A stretch of 64,000 nt of DNA from an uncultured Anaerolineaceae bacterium (GTDB lineage Bacteria > Chloroflexota > Anaerolineae > Anaerolineales > Anaerolineaceae), in contig CAKMKJ010000018.1 in the NCBI GenBank assembly GCA_927443345.1, forward strand, positions 1-64,000, written 5' to 3'. The translations under genes were made by a program, and so were the position numbers. The notes beneath the pieces are model-generated. The model was not told the origin of the DNA. It worked only from the letters and a program-made list of their open reading frames with translations, and did no database searches. Shown piece after piece: positions 17,608 through 26,226 of the stretch (position 1 is the stretch's first letter; each line of letters opens with the position of its first letter).

Positions 17608-18291
17608 ATGACTACAGAAGTGATCTGGTATGGACACGCTGCCATCGGCATCAAGACCGCCGGAAAATTTATCCTGGTTGATCCATTTTTTACCGGGAAT
17701 CCACAAGCAAGCGCCAAAGCAGAAGATCTGTCACCGGACTACATTCTGGTGACGCATGGTCACGGCGACCATCTGGGTGACACATTGGCCATCGCCAAGC
17801 GCACTGGCGCCATGGTGATCAGTAACACTGAAATTGCGCAGTGGCTGACAAAAAAAGAAATCAAGACCCACGGTCAGCAGGTGATGGGCGGGTTTCAACA
17901 CCCCTTTGGTTATCTGAAATTAACCCTGGCTCTGCACGGCTCCGTTTTACCAGATGGTGCCTTTGGCGGAAACCCGGTTGGGCTGCTGCTGACCACTACT
18001 GACCACAAGAAAATTTATCTGGCCGGAGATACCGGTTTGTTTGGCGATATGAAGCTGATCGGAGAAGAAGGCATTGATCTGGCCATGCTGCCAATTGGCG
18101 GTAACTATACGATGGACCCGGATGACGCCTTGCGGGCGGTGAAGTTGATCAAACCCAAACTTGTGATACCCATCCATTATGACACCTTCGAAGTGATCAA
18201 GCAGGATCCGAATTTGTGGGCTGAGCGGGTGAAAGCTGAGACACAATCTGAAGTTCGTGTGATGAAACCGGGCGACACAATCACTCTCTAA
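17608..18291 (+). CDS. UPF0173 metal-dependent hydrolase (beta-lactamase fold)
   Basis: A 227-residue metallo-beta-lactamase-fold hydrolase of the UPF0173 group. The first metal motif is THGHGDHLGD (near residue 50), further ligands are in the LAGDTGLFGDMK stretch (Asp) and in IPIHYDTF (His). The GG-N-Y-T-M-D-P-D-D-A sequence is typical of this subgroup. AAGGGA precedes the ATG. The substrate is unknown and the gene seems to stand alone. Confidence 0.88.
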   Translation: MTTEVIWYGHAAIGIKTAGKFILVDPFFTGNPQASAKAEDLSPDYILVTHGHGDHLGDTLAIAKRTGAMVISNTEIAQWLTKKEIKTHGQQVMGGFQHPFGYLKLTLALHGSVLPDGAFGGNPVGLLLTTTDHKKIYLAGDTGLFGDMKLIGEEGIDLAMLPIGGNYTMDPDDALRAVKLIKPKLVIPIHYDTFEVIKQDPNLWAERVKAETQSEVRVMKPGDTITL

Positions 18292-18329
18292 TTTTTAAAA
18301 CACTCAATATTAATAACTCTGGCATTATT

Positions 18330-18376
18330 CATGCAACTAACAATACGCTAATAATTATTGCGGAGGTAGTTGCATG
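18330..18376 (+). promoter_or_regulatory. Inverted repeat enclosing the RBS of the Mrr-type gene
   Basis: CATGCAACTA (18330-18339) and TAGTTGCATG (18367-18376) are perfect 10-bp complements. The second arm contains the start codon at 18374, and the GGAGG ribosome-binding site lies in the loop directly before it. In RNA this would bury the start codon; in DNA it could be an operator. Confidence 0.5.
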
Positions 18377-19465
18377 AATACATTCCTGGAATTGTTGATC
18401 ACTGTCGGCCGCTTTGCGGTCGGATTTTGGCCATTGATGTTTTTGGCCGTTTTGTTTGGTGTATTTAAACGAAGGAAGGGCTTTGGCGCCGTCCTTCGCA
18501 CTTCTGTGAATGCACTCATGCTGGCCTGGGCATTTTTTGCCTTGTTGAACCTGGCTTTCTATTTCTTTAGATTAGACACCTTCCATCTGCTTCCTGTAGA
18601 AGTCAACATGAAGTACTTCCTCAGCGTAGGCTTGATCTTGCTGCCGTTTGAAGTCGCCATTGTGCTCGAACAACGTCATAGGCGGATTAATGCCGAGACA
18701 CTTGAGGAACTTAAAGCGCTTTCACCCTCTGATTTTGAGAAACTCGTTGCAGAGACTTACCGCGCCCAGGGACACAAGGTTGATATTGTTGGTAGCACTG
18801 GCGACCACGGCATTGACTTGGTGGTTAAAAACCGCAAGGGTGAAACCTGGATTGTGCAATGCAAGAAATACCGCGGCAAAGTGGGCGAACCAGTGATCCG
18901 TGATTTCTACGGCGCACTACGCGCCTCAGACGCGGATGCTGGCGCAGTGATCACCACCGGTTTGATCACCTCGCAGGCACGTTTATGGGCGGATGGCAAA
19001 CCAATCTTCTTGTATGACGGCGACGAATTTTTGGATGTGATGAGAACCACGCGCATCCGCAAATCACTGCCGGTTGGAACGATCAAGAAACCCACACCAG
19101 CACCTTCGGCTGCGTCAATGAGCATGCCCATGATGCAAACCGCTTTTGCTTCTGCGACGATTGCCTCTGCGCCTGTGGTAGCTGCACCCGCTTATGAATA
19201 CACTCCTGTCAATGTGACCCCAGCACCTGAATCCGTCACCGCTTATGCGGCTCCTACGGCTGTTTCAATGGATAACCCCGTTGCATATGACGAGTACCCT
19301 CCCCAGGATAAACGTCCGTTTATGAATATGGATCCCGCGCCGGTCTGCCCGGCTTGCGGCATTCCCATGATTTTGCACTCCGAAAAACGGTTATTGTTCA
19401 AACCCAAAGAAGAATATATTTGCCAGAACGCACCCTCCTGCACTGAGACGATGCCGCTGGATTAG
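18374..19465 (+). CDS. Membrane-anchored Mrr-type endonuclease-domain protein
   Basis: A 363-residue protein. Three or so membrane segments (residues 5-95) precede an Mrr-type restriction-endonuclease domain (about 113-225). Within it the catalytic D-x(n)-Q-x-K pattern is seen as GDHGIDLVVKNRKGETWIVQCKKY. An Ala/Pro-rich linker (about 240-305) leads to a C-terminal zinc ribbon (CPACG, then C-Q-N-A-P-S-C). Mrr-type domains cleave modified or foreign DNA, but membrane-tethered forms are poorly understood. A strong GGAGG precedes the ATG. Confidence 0.8.
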   Translation: MNTFLELLITVGRFAVGFWPLMFLAVLFGVFKRRKGFGAVLRTSVNALMLAWAFFALLNLAFYFFRLDTFHLLPVEVNMKYFLSVGLILLPFEVAIVLEQRHRRINAETLEELKALSPSDFEKLVAETYRAQGHKVDIVGSTGDHGIDLVVKNRKGETWIVQCKKYRGKVGEPVIRDFYGALRASDADAGAVITTGLITSQARLWADGKPIFLYDGDEFLDVMRTTRIRKSLPVGTIKKPTPAPSAASMSMPMMQTAFASATIASAPVVAAPAYEYTPVNVTPAPESVTAYAAPTAVSMDNPVAYDEYPPQDKRPFMNMDPAPVCPACGIPMILHSEKRLLFKPKEEYICQNAPSCTETMPLD

Positions 19466-19488
19466 ATATAACTAAGTCCCCGAACTCC

Positions 19489-19526
19489 AACCTTGACAAG
19501 GTACTTTTGACCTTGTCAAGGTTTTT
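19489..19526. terminator. Bidirectional terminator
   Basis: AACCTTGACAAGGT (19489-19502) and ACCTTGTCAAGGTT (19510-19523) pair over 14 bp with a 7-base loop, followed by TTTTT on the plus strand. It ends the Mrr-type gene and faces the convergent metallopeptidase gene. Confidence 0.85.
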
Positions 19527-19571
19527 ATGTGACTGAGTTTAAAAAAAGAATAGGGAATCTTTTTAAATACC

Positions 19572-20171
19572 TTAACCATTTCGAAAAAGGCTGTGGATGA
19601 ATTGGCCGCGAGGGGTGTCGTGAAAATTGGTGTAACCGTTGGTTTCATAGGCAAATCCGCGTTTGGATGCCCTGCGCCGGGCTTCTTCTGAAAAAAGGTA
19701 GGCAGTCACCGATTCGGCAAAATCCTCTTTAGCATTGAAGTTTTTATCCACACCGCAGGGGGCAGGCGGCGAACCGACATGATACCAAAACAGTTTTCGT
19801 TCTCGAAATCTAAAATGCAGCCAGCGGCAAAAAAAGCCGCTGTGAGTTTCTTTTCGCATGATATCAGAGATCAGCCAATCGTTTGCCGCATCCCAGGCAT
19901 GTGCGAGTTCGTGAACGACCGTCCACTCGGTGATGTACCTGGGATTTAAGACTACCGACCCTTTTGAGGTTAATCCCAGTTGTTTGATCTCTTTGAATTC
20001 GTAGTTTACCGCGCCGACCCAATCAAAAGGTAAAACCGGTGGTACAAAAGCTTGTTGAAGTTTTAGAATGGCACCACATAGCATTTCATCCGCGGCAGGC
20101 TGTCGGGTGCCCTTAATACTCAATTGTGGGTAAAAATCATAATTCTTTGCAAGATCATGGGCTGCGCTCAT
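19572..20171 (-). CDS. HExxH zinc metallopeptidase-like protein
   Basis: A 199-residue protein from the ATG at 20171 (an in-frame ATG at 20186 is less likely because a TATAAT box lies between the two). The zinc-binding motif is VVHELAHAWD, and the downstream Glu in AKEDFAESVTAYLFSEEAR is a candidate third ligand. No signal peptide is visible, so it should act in the cytoplasm. The family is not one I can name. The substrate is unknown. Confidence 0.7.
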   Translation of the reverse strand: MSAAHDLAKNYDFYPQLSIKGTRQPAADEMLCGAILKLQQAFVPPVLPFDWVGAVNYEFKEIKQLGLTSKGSVVLNPRYITEWTVVHELAHAWDAANDWLISDIMRKETHSGFFCRWLHFRFRERKLFWYHVGSPPAPCGVDKNFNAKEDFAESVTAYLFSEEARRRASKRGFAYETNGYTNFHDTPRGQFIHSLFRNG

Positions 20172-20183
20172 GCCTAAATTATA
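20169..20183 (-). promoter_or_regulatory. -10 element six bases before the metallopeptidase start
   Basis: On the minus strand TATAAT (20183-20178) is followed by six bases and the ATG at 20171. A TTGCAA sits 16 bases upstream of the -10 box. The geometry predicts a leaderless transcript. Confidence 0.5.
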
Positions 20184-20226
20184 CAATCCTTTGAACCTGT
20201 TGCAATCTTGATAGGTTTTGCGAGGT

Positions 20227-20255
20227 TTGCCTGATTAAGATTGCATTGTTATTAA
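20227..20255 (+). promoter_or_regulatory. Candidate promoter of the mevalonate block
   Basis: TTGCCT (20227-20232), a 17-base spacer and TATTAA (20250-20255), followed by GTGGAG and the HMG-CoA reductase ATG at 20268. Confidence 0.45.
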
Positions 20256-20267
20256 AGTGGAGCATTT

Positions 20268-21560
20268 ATGTCTGATGTGTTGAATAATAAATTCTATGAA
20301 CTCAACCTGCCTGACCGGTTAGCCCAACTCAGTCGCGAAAGCGGCGTGCCGCTGGATGAACTGAAAGTGATGAGCGGCGACGGCGGGTTAACCGCGGACC
20401 AGGCAGATCACATGGTCGAAAATGCGGTGGGCGTGTTTGGCCTGCCTTTAGGTGTTGCCCGAAACTTTATTGTCAATGGCCGTGAGGTTTTGGTGCCCAT
20501 GGCTGTGGAAGAACCTTCGGTCATCGCCGGGGCATCATTCATGGCTAAACTTGCGCGGCAGGGAGGCGGATTCAAGGCGGTGGCCTCCGCACCTGAAATG
20601 ATCGGGCAGTTGCAGGTGTTGGATGTGACCAACCTTGATGAAGCTCGCCGCAAGTTGGAAGAACACCGCGCGGAACTGCTGGAAATGGCCAGCGCGGTTG
20701 ACCCGGTGCTGGTGCGTTTTGGCGGCGGTGCGCGAGACTTGCAAGTACGTTTGATTGAAGATTCTGCCATCGGGCCTTTTTTGGTGGTGCATCTGATTCT
20801 GGATGTGCGGGATGCCATGGGCGCTAATGCCATCAACACCGCGTTGGAGCGCATTGCTCCTCGGGTGGCAGAAATCAGCGGTGGCAGGGTGCATTTGCGC
20901 ATCCTTTCCAATCTGGCTGACCGCAGACTGGCTCGTGCCACCTGCACCGTTCCGCTTGAGGCGTTGGCATTTGAAGGCTACACTGCCGAGAAAGTACGCG
21001 ACGGCATCCTTGAGGCTTGGGCTTTTGCCGAGGCGGACCCATACCGCGCGGCGACGCACAACAAGGGAATTATGAACGGCGTGGATGCTGTGGTGCTTGC
21101 CACCGGCAACGACTGGCGCGCCGTGGAAGCCGGGGCGCATGCCTACGCTGCTCGCAGCGGAAGATACACCAGCCTCTCCGTATGGTCTAAAGATGTTCAG
21201 GGCAACTTGTGCGGATTGCTTGAAATGCCAATGGCGGTTGGCATCGTCGGAGGCGCAACCCGCGTGCATCCTGCGGCACAAGCCGGGCTTAAGTTAATGA
21301 AGGTCACCACCGGCGCTGAACTGGCGGAGATCATTGTCTCTGTTGGTCTGGCGCAGAACCTGGCTGCGCTACGTGCGCTAGCCACAGAGGGTATTCAACG
21401 CGGACACATGAACCTGCATGCCAGGCAAATAGCGGCAGCAGCCGGCGCCCAGGGCGATCAAATAGAAAAATTGGCACAGCAACTGGTGCTTGAAAAAACC
21501 ATCCGGGCAGAACGCGCGGAGCAAATTCTCAAAGAGTGGAGAAAAAAAGCTGATGACTGA
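20268..21560 (+). CDS. Hydroxymethylglutaryl-CoA reductase, class II
   Basis: Interconverts HMG-CoA and mevalonate with a nicotinamide cofactor. The 430-residue protein shows the class II pattern: [12 protein letters not shown], catalytic Glu in VEEPSVIAG (residue 82), the dinucleotide motif DAMGAN, Lys266 in [10 protein letters not shown], Asp282 in ATGNDW, and catalytic His380 in RGHMNLHAR. All catalytic residues are present. Class II enzymes were first known for mevalonate catabolism, but the adjacent HMG-CoA synthase suggests a biosynthetic role here. The gene overlaps the next by 8 bases. Confidence 0.95.
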   Translation: MSDVLNNKFYELNLPDRLAQLSRESGVPLDELKVMSGDGGLTADQADHMVENAVGVFGLPLGVARNFIVNGREVLVPMAVEEPSVIAGASFMAKLARQGGGFKAVASAPEMIGQLQVLDVTNLDEARRKLEEHRAELLEMASAVDPVLVRFGGGARDLQVRLIEDSAIGPFLVVHLILDVRDAMGANAINTALERIAPRVAEISGGRVHLRILSNLADRRLARATCTVPLEALAFEGYTAEKVRDGILEAWAFAEADPYRAATHNKGIMNGVDAVVLATGNDWRAVEAGAHAYAARSGRYTSLSVWSKDVQGNLCGLLEMPMAVGIVGGATRVHPAAQAGLKLMKVTTGAELAEIIVSVGLAQNLAALRALATEGIQRGHMNLHARQIAAAAGAQGDQIEKLAQQLVLEKTIRAERAEQILKEWRKKADD

Positions 21561-22635
21561 TAAAGCTTCTGCAAAGGCTGATCAACTATTATTACGCACA
21601 GACCGCAAGACCGGCATCGTCGGTTACGGTGCTTACGTTCCGCGTTACCGGCTGCCGGGCACAGAAGTCGCCCGCGTTTGGACGGGCGGCGGCAGCGGCA
21701 CAGTAAAGGAAAAATCTGTGGCCGGGCTCGATGAAGACGTGATCACCATGTCGATTGAAGCGGCACGCAACGCCATGCTGCGGGCAGGGATTGACCCCTG
21801 CGAACTGCGAGCGGTTTGGGTGGGGTCTGAATCGCATCCTTATGCAGTGAAACCTTCAGGCACCGTTGTCGCAGAAGCCATCGGCGCGTCGCACAACATC
21901 CAGTCAGGCGATTGGGAATTTGCCTGCAAGGCCGGGTCTGAAGCCATGGTGGCTGCCACTGCGTTGGTGGGATCAGGCATGGGCAAGTATGCACTGGCCA
22001 TCGGCATGGATACCGCGCAGGGCAAGCCGGGAGATGCGCTGGAATATACGGCTTCCAGCGGCGGCGCGGCTTTTGTAATCGGACCTGCAGAAGAGTCCGT
22101 GGCGAAGATTGAGGCTTCCTATTCTTACGTTTCTGATACGCCTGATTTCTGGCGGCGGCCTGAGCAGAAATATCCAGAGCATGGACAGCGCTTTACCGGT
22201 GAACCGGCGTATTTCAAACACATTGAAACTGCAGGGCGTACAATGCTTGAACAATTGGGAAGGACAGCAGCCGATTACGCTTACGCAGTCTTTCACCAGC
22301 CCAACCCCAAATTCCCAATGAAAGCCGGTGTCGACCTCGGTTTTACCCCCGAGCAGATCAAACCCGGCTTGCTGGCGCCAGTGATTGGCAATACTTACGC
22401 GGGTGCCTCTCTGATCGGCTTGACAGCCGTACTGGATATCGCAAAAGCGGGTGACAAGATCCTGATGGTTTCATATGGTTCTGGCGCCGGGTCTGATGCA
22501 TTCTCAATCGAGGTGACCGATAAGATTACCGAGCGTCGAACTTTGGCGCCCTCCACCGCAGACTACATCGCTAGGCGTACGCAGATTGACTATGCCGTCT
22601 ACACGCGCTTGCGCGACAAGATTAACATGGGTTAG
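21553..22635 (+). CDS. Hydroxymethylglutaryl-CoA synthase, archaeal type
   Basis: Condenses acetyl-CoA with acetoacetyl-CoA. The 360-residue thiolase-fold protein carries the acyl-accepting Cys125 in [12 protein letters not shown], His248 in [12 protein letters not shown], and an acidic residue in GLDEDVITM. The short length and sequence style match archaeal HMG-CoA synthases. The ATG at 21553 lies inside the last codons of HMG-CoA reductase; a longer frame from 21490 is only the overlap. In archaea this enzyme works in a complex with a thiolase and a DUF35 protein, both encoded next. Confidence 0.93.
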   Translation: MTDKASAKADQLLLRTDRKTGIVGYGAYVPRYRLPGTEVARVWTGGGSGTVKEKSVAGLDEDVITMSIEAARNAMLRAGIDPCELRAVWVGSESHPYAVKPSGTVVAEAIGASHNIQSGDWEFACKAGSEAMVAATALVGSGMGKYALAIGMDTAQGKPGDALEYTASSGGAAFVIGPAEESVAKIEASYSYVSDTPDFWRRPEQKYPEHGQRFTGEPAYFKHIETAGRTMLEQLGRTAADYAYAVFHQPNPKFPMKAGVDLGFTPEQIKPGLLAPVIGNTYAGASLIGLTAVLDIAKAGDKILMVSYGSGAGSDAFSIEVTDKITERRTLAPSTADYIARRTQIDYAVYTRLRDKINMG

Positions 22636-22641
22636 GCAGAG

Positions 22642-23811
22642 ATGATTCCAGACGTGGTTATCGCAGGGATCGGACAGATCCCGGTAGGAGAACATTACGA
22701 GCTGAGCCTGCGCCAAATGGGTGTGCGAGCGCTAAGGGCTGCCATTAAAGACAGCGGCGGGATGAAACCCCAGGCGCTGTATATTGGCAATATGCTGTCC
22801 TCCATGGTTTCACATCAGGCAAATTTAGGGGCGCTGTTCACCGATTATGCCAATTTGGGTGGGATTGAATCTTATACCACCGAAGCCTCCGGCGCATCTG
22901 GTGCAGCAGCGCTGCGGCTGGGCTATTTGGCCATCCTCTCAGGCTATGTGGATACAGTAGCTGTGCTGGGTGTGGAAAAGTGGACCGACATGGCGCACAG
23001 TGAATCCGAGACGGCGGCGGCGTTGGGACTGGATTTCGATTATGAGTTCATGCAGGGCATGACAGAAACCGGTCAGGCAGGCTTACTGATGCAGCGCTAT
23101 TTATATGAACACAACTTACCCGCGGATGCATTGGGCGGTTTTGCAGTGCAGGCGCATGCCAACGGAGTTAACAATCCAAATGCCTTTTTCAGAAAGGCGA
23201 TCTCACTTGACACTTACTGTAAATCTGGCATGACCAACCCACCGTTGAATATGTTTGACGCCGCCCCTTATGCGGATGGTGCGGCTGCCGTGATTTTGAC
23301 CCGGCGCGACCTGCTGCCCAAAGACCATCCGCAGCCGGTGGTGCGCATTCTGGGTTCTTCCATCGCCACAGATACGCTGGCGCTGCACGATCGCAAAGAT
23401 CCACTGGCTTTTTTTGCTGCCAAAGAAGCGGTGCAGAATGCATGCGCCCAGGCTGGCATCATGCCGATATACACCGACGTGCTTGAACTGGATGATTCCT
23501 ATTCCATTTATGCCGCGCTGACCCTCGAAGCCTGCGGATATGCAGACCCCGGAGAAGCGCCGGCATTGGCGCGTGATGGAGGTCTCGCCCCAACGGCAAT
23601 TCGCCCCGCCATGACCATGGGCGGATGCAAGGCGCGCGGCAACGCCATTGGCGCCAAGGGCGTCTACCAGGCGATTGAAGCGGCTATGCAGTTACGCGGC
23701 ACCTGCGGCGCGAATCAGGTACGCGATGCGCGGCTGGCGGTGACCCTGGCCCTTGGTGGGCCGGCTTCCACGGCGGTGGCGCATGTGTTTGATCGGGTAG
23801 AAACCCGATAA
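22642..23811 (+). CDS. Thiolase-family protein lacking catalytic residues
   Basis: A 389-residue thiolase-fold protein in the place where archaeal clusters encode acetoacetyl-CoA thiolase. Its overall similarity is clear (GVEKW, PLNMFDAAPYADGAAA, MGGCKARG). However, the nucleophilic Cys expected in an EAACASG-like motif is Gly84 (EASGASG), the His of the HDAF-like motif is Asp284 (ELDDSYS), and the His of GHP is Asn334 (RGNAIGAKG). The final GG-x-G motif is also altered (LGGPAS). It therefore should not catalyse ordinary thiolysis or condensation and may be structural. The frame is intact. Confidence 0.88.
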   Translation: MIPDVVIAGIGQIPVGEHYELSLRQMGVRALRAAIKDSGGMKPQALYIGNMLSSMVSHQANLGALFTDYANLGGIESYTTEASGASGAAALRLGYLAILSGYVDTVAVLGVEKWTDMAHSESETAAALGLDFDYEFMQGMTETGQAGLLMQRYLYEHNLPADALGGFAVQAHANGVNNPNAFFRKAISLDTYCKSGMTNPPLNMFDAAPYADGAAAVILTRRDLLPKDHPQPVVRILGSSIATDTLALHDRKDPLAFFAAKEAVQNACAQAGIMPIYTDVLELDDSYSIYAALTLEACGYADPGEAPALARDGGLAPTAIRPAMTMGGCKARGNAIGAKGVYQAIEAAMQLRGTCGANQVRDARLAVTLALGGPASTAVAHVFDRVETR

Positions 23812-23973
23812 TCGAGAATCGTGACCTGTGAATCGTAAGTTCAGCGGTTTTACGGTTTACGAATAACGGTTATCGGTTCACGGAACTTCCCACGGGAAGT
23901 TGATAGCATTTGATAGCATAACGCGCATAAGATTGATCTACAGTAACACAATGAATAACAACGGAGACTAAAA
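23812..23973 (+). other. Spacer with short repeats and a palindrome
   Basis: The gap before the DUF35 gene interrupts an otherwise tight operon. It contains repeated ACGGTT/CGGTTT words (23855-23880), a perfect 18-base palindrome with arms AACTTCCC/GGGAAGTT at 23884-23901, and GATAGCATTT/GATAGCATAA in tandem. It looks like a small repeat insertion. Confidence 0.45.
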
Positions 23974-24396
23974 ATGGAAATTCCACGCCACTGGCGCTTA
24001 AAACAACAAAGATATGCCCTGATGGGCGAAGTTTGTCCGCACTGCGAAGCCAAGATATTTCCTCCGCGGGATGTGTGCCCCGAATGCGGCGGAGAAGCCA
24101 AGACCCAATTTGCTTTCAGCGGCAAAGGCAAGATTTATTCATACACCGTGATGCGCGATGCGCCTGCCGGGTTTGAACATAATTCGCCTTATACGGTTGC
24201 AGTGGTGGCTCTCGATGAAGGCCCCATGGTGACGGCGCAGTTGACTGACCTGGGTGAGGAACCGGTGGCCATCGGCATGCCGGTGGAGATGGTGACCCGC
24301 AAGATCCGCGAAGACGGCGAGCGCAAGGGGATGATTGTGTACGGTTATAAGTTCCGACCAATTGGATTTGGACAGCGCTCGCTTGAGACGCAATAA
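23974..24396 (+). CDS. DUF35 Zn-ribbon/OB-fold protein
   Basis: A 140-residue protein with an N-terminal rubredoxin-like zinc ribbon (CPHC and CPEC) and an OB-fold. In archaea DUF35 proteins bridge thiolase and HMG-CoA synthase and hold the CoA substrate. The order of genes fits the same complex. The C-terminal tail (after YGYKFRP) lies at the edge of the mobile element and may have been altered by integration. CGGAGA precedes the ATG. The recombinase reading frame of the element enters this gene in antisense. Confidence 0.9.
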   Translation: MEIPRHWRLKQQRYALMGEVCPHCEAKIFPPRDVCPECGGEAKTQFAFSGKGKIYSYTVMRDAPAGFEHNSPYTVAVVALDEGPMVTAQLTDLGEEPVAIGMPVEMVTRKIREDGERKGMIVYGYKFRPIGFGQRSLETQ

Positions 24397-25966
24397 TTCT
24401 TAGAAGGTCCATTGCTATTGTGATCTCAATTTGCCGATCTTTGCTAATAACAATCTTCTCAACTAACACCCTGACCAACCTTTGTTTCATTTCAAACTTC
24501 TGACTCCGCTCCTCTTCATTGAGAGGAGCGATTTTTAACCATTCAAGACCTGCAGAAAGGTCAGTTAAGTAATTTCGTGTTATTGCTTCCCAATCTTTCA
24601 ATCGATCAATATTCTCTAGGGCATCACTATTGTTGAGTTTCTTCTTGATGTCCAATTCTTGAATATTCAAGGCACTTAATTGGTATTCCATGTCTTCATC
24701 CGATATTCGATTTTTTCGTGCTTGGGTTATTACCCATTGGCGTTCCATGGTTATTGAATCAAGAGTTTGTTGTAACTTCTCGGTATCTTCTGCTTGTGTA
24801 TCAATCTTCTTTTCCATTGACTTAATATATCTTTGCGCGCTACCGATAAGAATATTGGGGTCTTCAAGAACAGCAATTACTTTGTTCCACACATATTCAT
24901 CAAGTTTGTGATGACCTATGGACTTAGGACAATCTGGATGCCGCATATCAGGATGTTTTTCTGGACAGTAATAATTTCCACCGACAGGTGATTTTCGAGG
25001 AACAATTTCACCCTTGCTATTCTTTCTGTAAAACGGGTGATACGTAACTCCTCTCCATCTTTTACCACACGCACAAGTCACCAGACCACTGCAAAGGTAA
25101 TCAATTTTTACGTGATGAATTGGAAGTTTCTTGTTCAATTGTCTTAGAACTATGAACCTCTCGTAAATATCTTTATCTAAAATTGCAGGAACAGCAATAT
25201 TAAATGACTCACCATCACGAGAAAATGTTTTTACTCCATGTGAATATTCTTTAGCAGCTTTCAAGATCGATTGGATACTCGTAATTGCCCAGTGGATTCT
25301 CCTTGGTGTACTGGATCCCTTCTGTGGAGCATCGTTTTCAATTAGGCGTCGGCGAATTTCTAAAAGTGGTGTCTTTTGTAAGTACCATTCAAAGATTTGT
25401 TTAACCCACTTAGCTTCTTCTTCAACCACTTCAATAATCTCACCATTACGTTTATAACCATAACGATCCTGACCTGTATTGGCTTTTCCTGCTTTAAGAC
25501 GGGCTTTTACTCCCATGGACATTCTTTCACGCATACCATCCAATTCCATTTGCCCAACCCATGCCTTGACTGGTGCCATTCGCTGGTCAAAATGCTCTTT
25601 TGCTAAAAGAACATTTAACTTGTTTTCTTGAATGACATCTAAAACCTGAATCATTGATTTCAACCCTCTGTAGAGTCTATCCTCTCTCCAGGCTATGATT
25701 GTGTCAAACACACCTTTCCCAGCATCATTCAATAATTTTTGAAGCTCAGGTCGATCTAGTCTCGTTCCTGAAGGTTCAACTAAGCGGTTCCCAGTTCGAT
25801 ATTTTTGTGTGTCTCGGTATATTCCAATAACAGTGAGGTCATTTTCCTGTGCTACTTTCAAACAGTCCCTTTCTTGTTCTTCTGGGCTTGATTTCTCAGC
25901 TTGGTGTTCAGACGAAACTCGAATATAAATTGCAGCAGTCTTTGATTTCTTTAATCGCGGATCCAT
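24116..25966 (-). CDS. Large serine recombinase
   Basis: Site-specific recombinase that likely integrates and excises the element. The resolvase domain begins AAIYIRVSSEHQ with nucleophile Ser18. The Recombinase domain (about 165-275) and a zinc-ribbon domain (CACGKRW to CPEKHPDMRHPDCP) follow, then a coiled coil (about 375-450). The open frame is 616 codons, but the last 80 or so are antisense to the DUF35 gene and become Pro/Arg/Ser-rich nonsense-like sequence. The native protein probably ended near residue 535. AAGGAGG precedes the ATG at 25966. Confidence 0.9.
   Translation of the reverse strand: MDPRLKKSKTAAIYIRVSSEHQAEKSSPEEQERDCLKVAQENDLTVIGIYRDTQKYRTGNRLVEPSGTRLDRPELQKLLNDAGKGVFDTIIAWREDRLYRGLKSMIQVLDVIQENKLNVLLAKEHFDQRMAPVKAWVGQMELDGMRERMSMGVKARLKAGKANTGQDRYGYKRNGEIIEVVEEEAKWVKQIFEWYLQKTPLLEIRRRLIENDAPQKGSSTPRRIHWAITSIQSILKAAKEYSHGVKTFSRDGESFNIAVPAILDKDIYERFIVLRQLNKKLPIHHVKIDYLCSGLVTCACGKRWRGVTYHPFYRKNSKGEIVPRKSPVGGNYYCPEKHPDMRHPDCPKSIGHHKLDEYVWNKVIAVLEDPNILIGSAQRYIKSMEKKIDTQAEDTEKLQQTLDSITMERQWVITQARKNRISDEDMEYQLSALNIQELDIKKKLNNSDALENIDRLKDWEAITRNYLTDLSAGLEWLKIAPLNEEERSQKFEMKQRLVRVLVEKIVISKDRQIEITIAMDLLRIIASQASAVQIQLVGTYNRTQSSPCARRLRGSCGSPSPPACRWPPVPHPGQSTAPSPWGLHREPPLQPYKANYVQTRQAHRASRCMNKSCLCR
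24350..24420. other. Probable left attachment junction of the mobile element
   Basis: The 3' end of the DUF35 gene meets the recombinase gene here in opposite orientation with no spacer. The recombinase frame stays open across the boundary. The exact crossover is not identifiable because serine integrases need only a two-base core and no matching long repeat was found at the right side. Confidence 0.5.
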
Positions 25967-26025
25967 TAATTAACCTCCTTATTATCATAAAACCGGTTTG
26001 ATTTACCAGCACTGATTGTTTATGT

Positions 26026-26211
26026 TTATGGATACCCCTTTTCATTCTTGATTACTGAATCAAGCTGGCTTTCACCTTTACCAAGATTGTTTGTTGTTGA
26101 CATTTTCCTTGCGACTAACCCAGCAAGGTCATCAAAAATACTAAATAGCGCATCTGCCTGGATTGCTGAACCTGTTGTAACGTCAAAATTGAAAAACTCT
26201 ATTGTTGCCAT
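26026..26211 (-). CDS. Small protein between rep and recombinase
   Basis: A 61-residue protein of unknown function starting 15 bases after the rep stop, with AAGGGAC before its ATG. The composition (acidic with hydrophobic stretches, no Cys) gives no motif. Position just upstream of the recombinase gene would fit an accessory factor for recombination, but there is no sequence support. Confidence 0.5.
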   Translation of the reverse strand: MATIEFFNFDVTTGSAIQADALFSIFDDLAGLVARKMSTTNNLGKGESQLDSVIKNEKGYP

Positions 26212-26226
26212 TTCTTGTCCCTTCTG

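Noticed and set aside
20535-21281. A 248-codon antisense frame inside the HMG-CoA reductase gene
   Set aside because: It lies opposite a gene with all catalytic motifs, lacks a ribosome-binding site and has shadow-like composition.
24116-24393. The last 80-90 codons of the recombinase frame as a genuine protein domain
   Set aside because: They are antisense to the well-conserved DUF35 gene and have a Pro/Arg/Ser composition typical of shadow frames.
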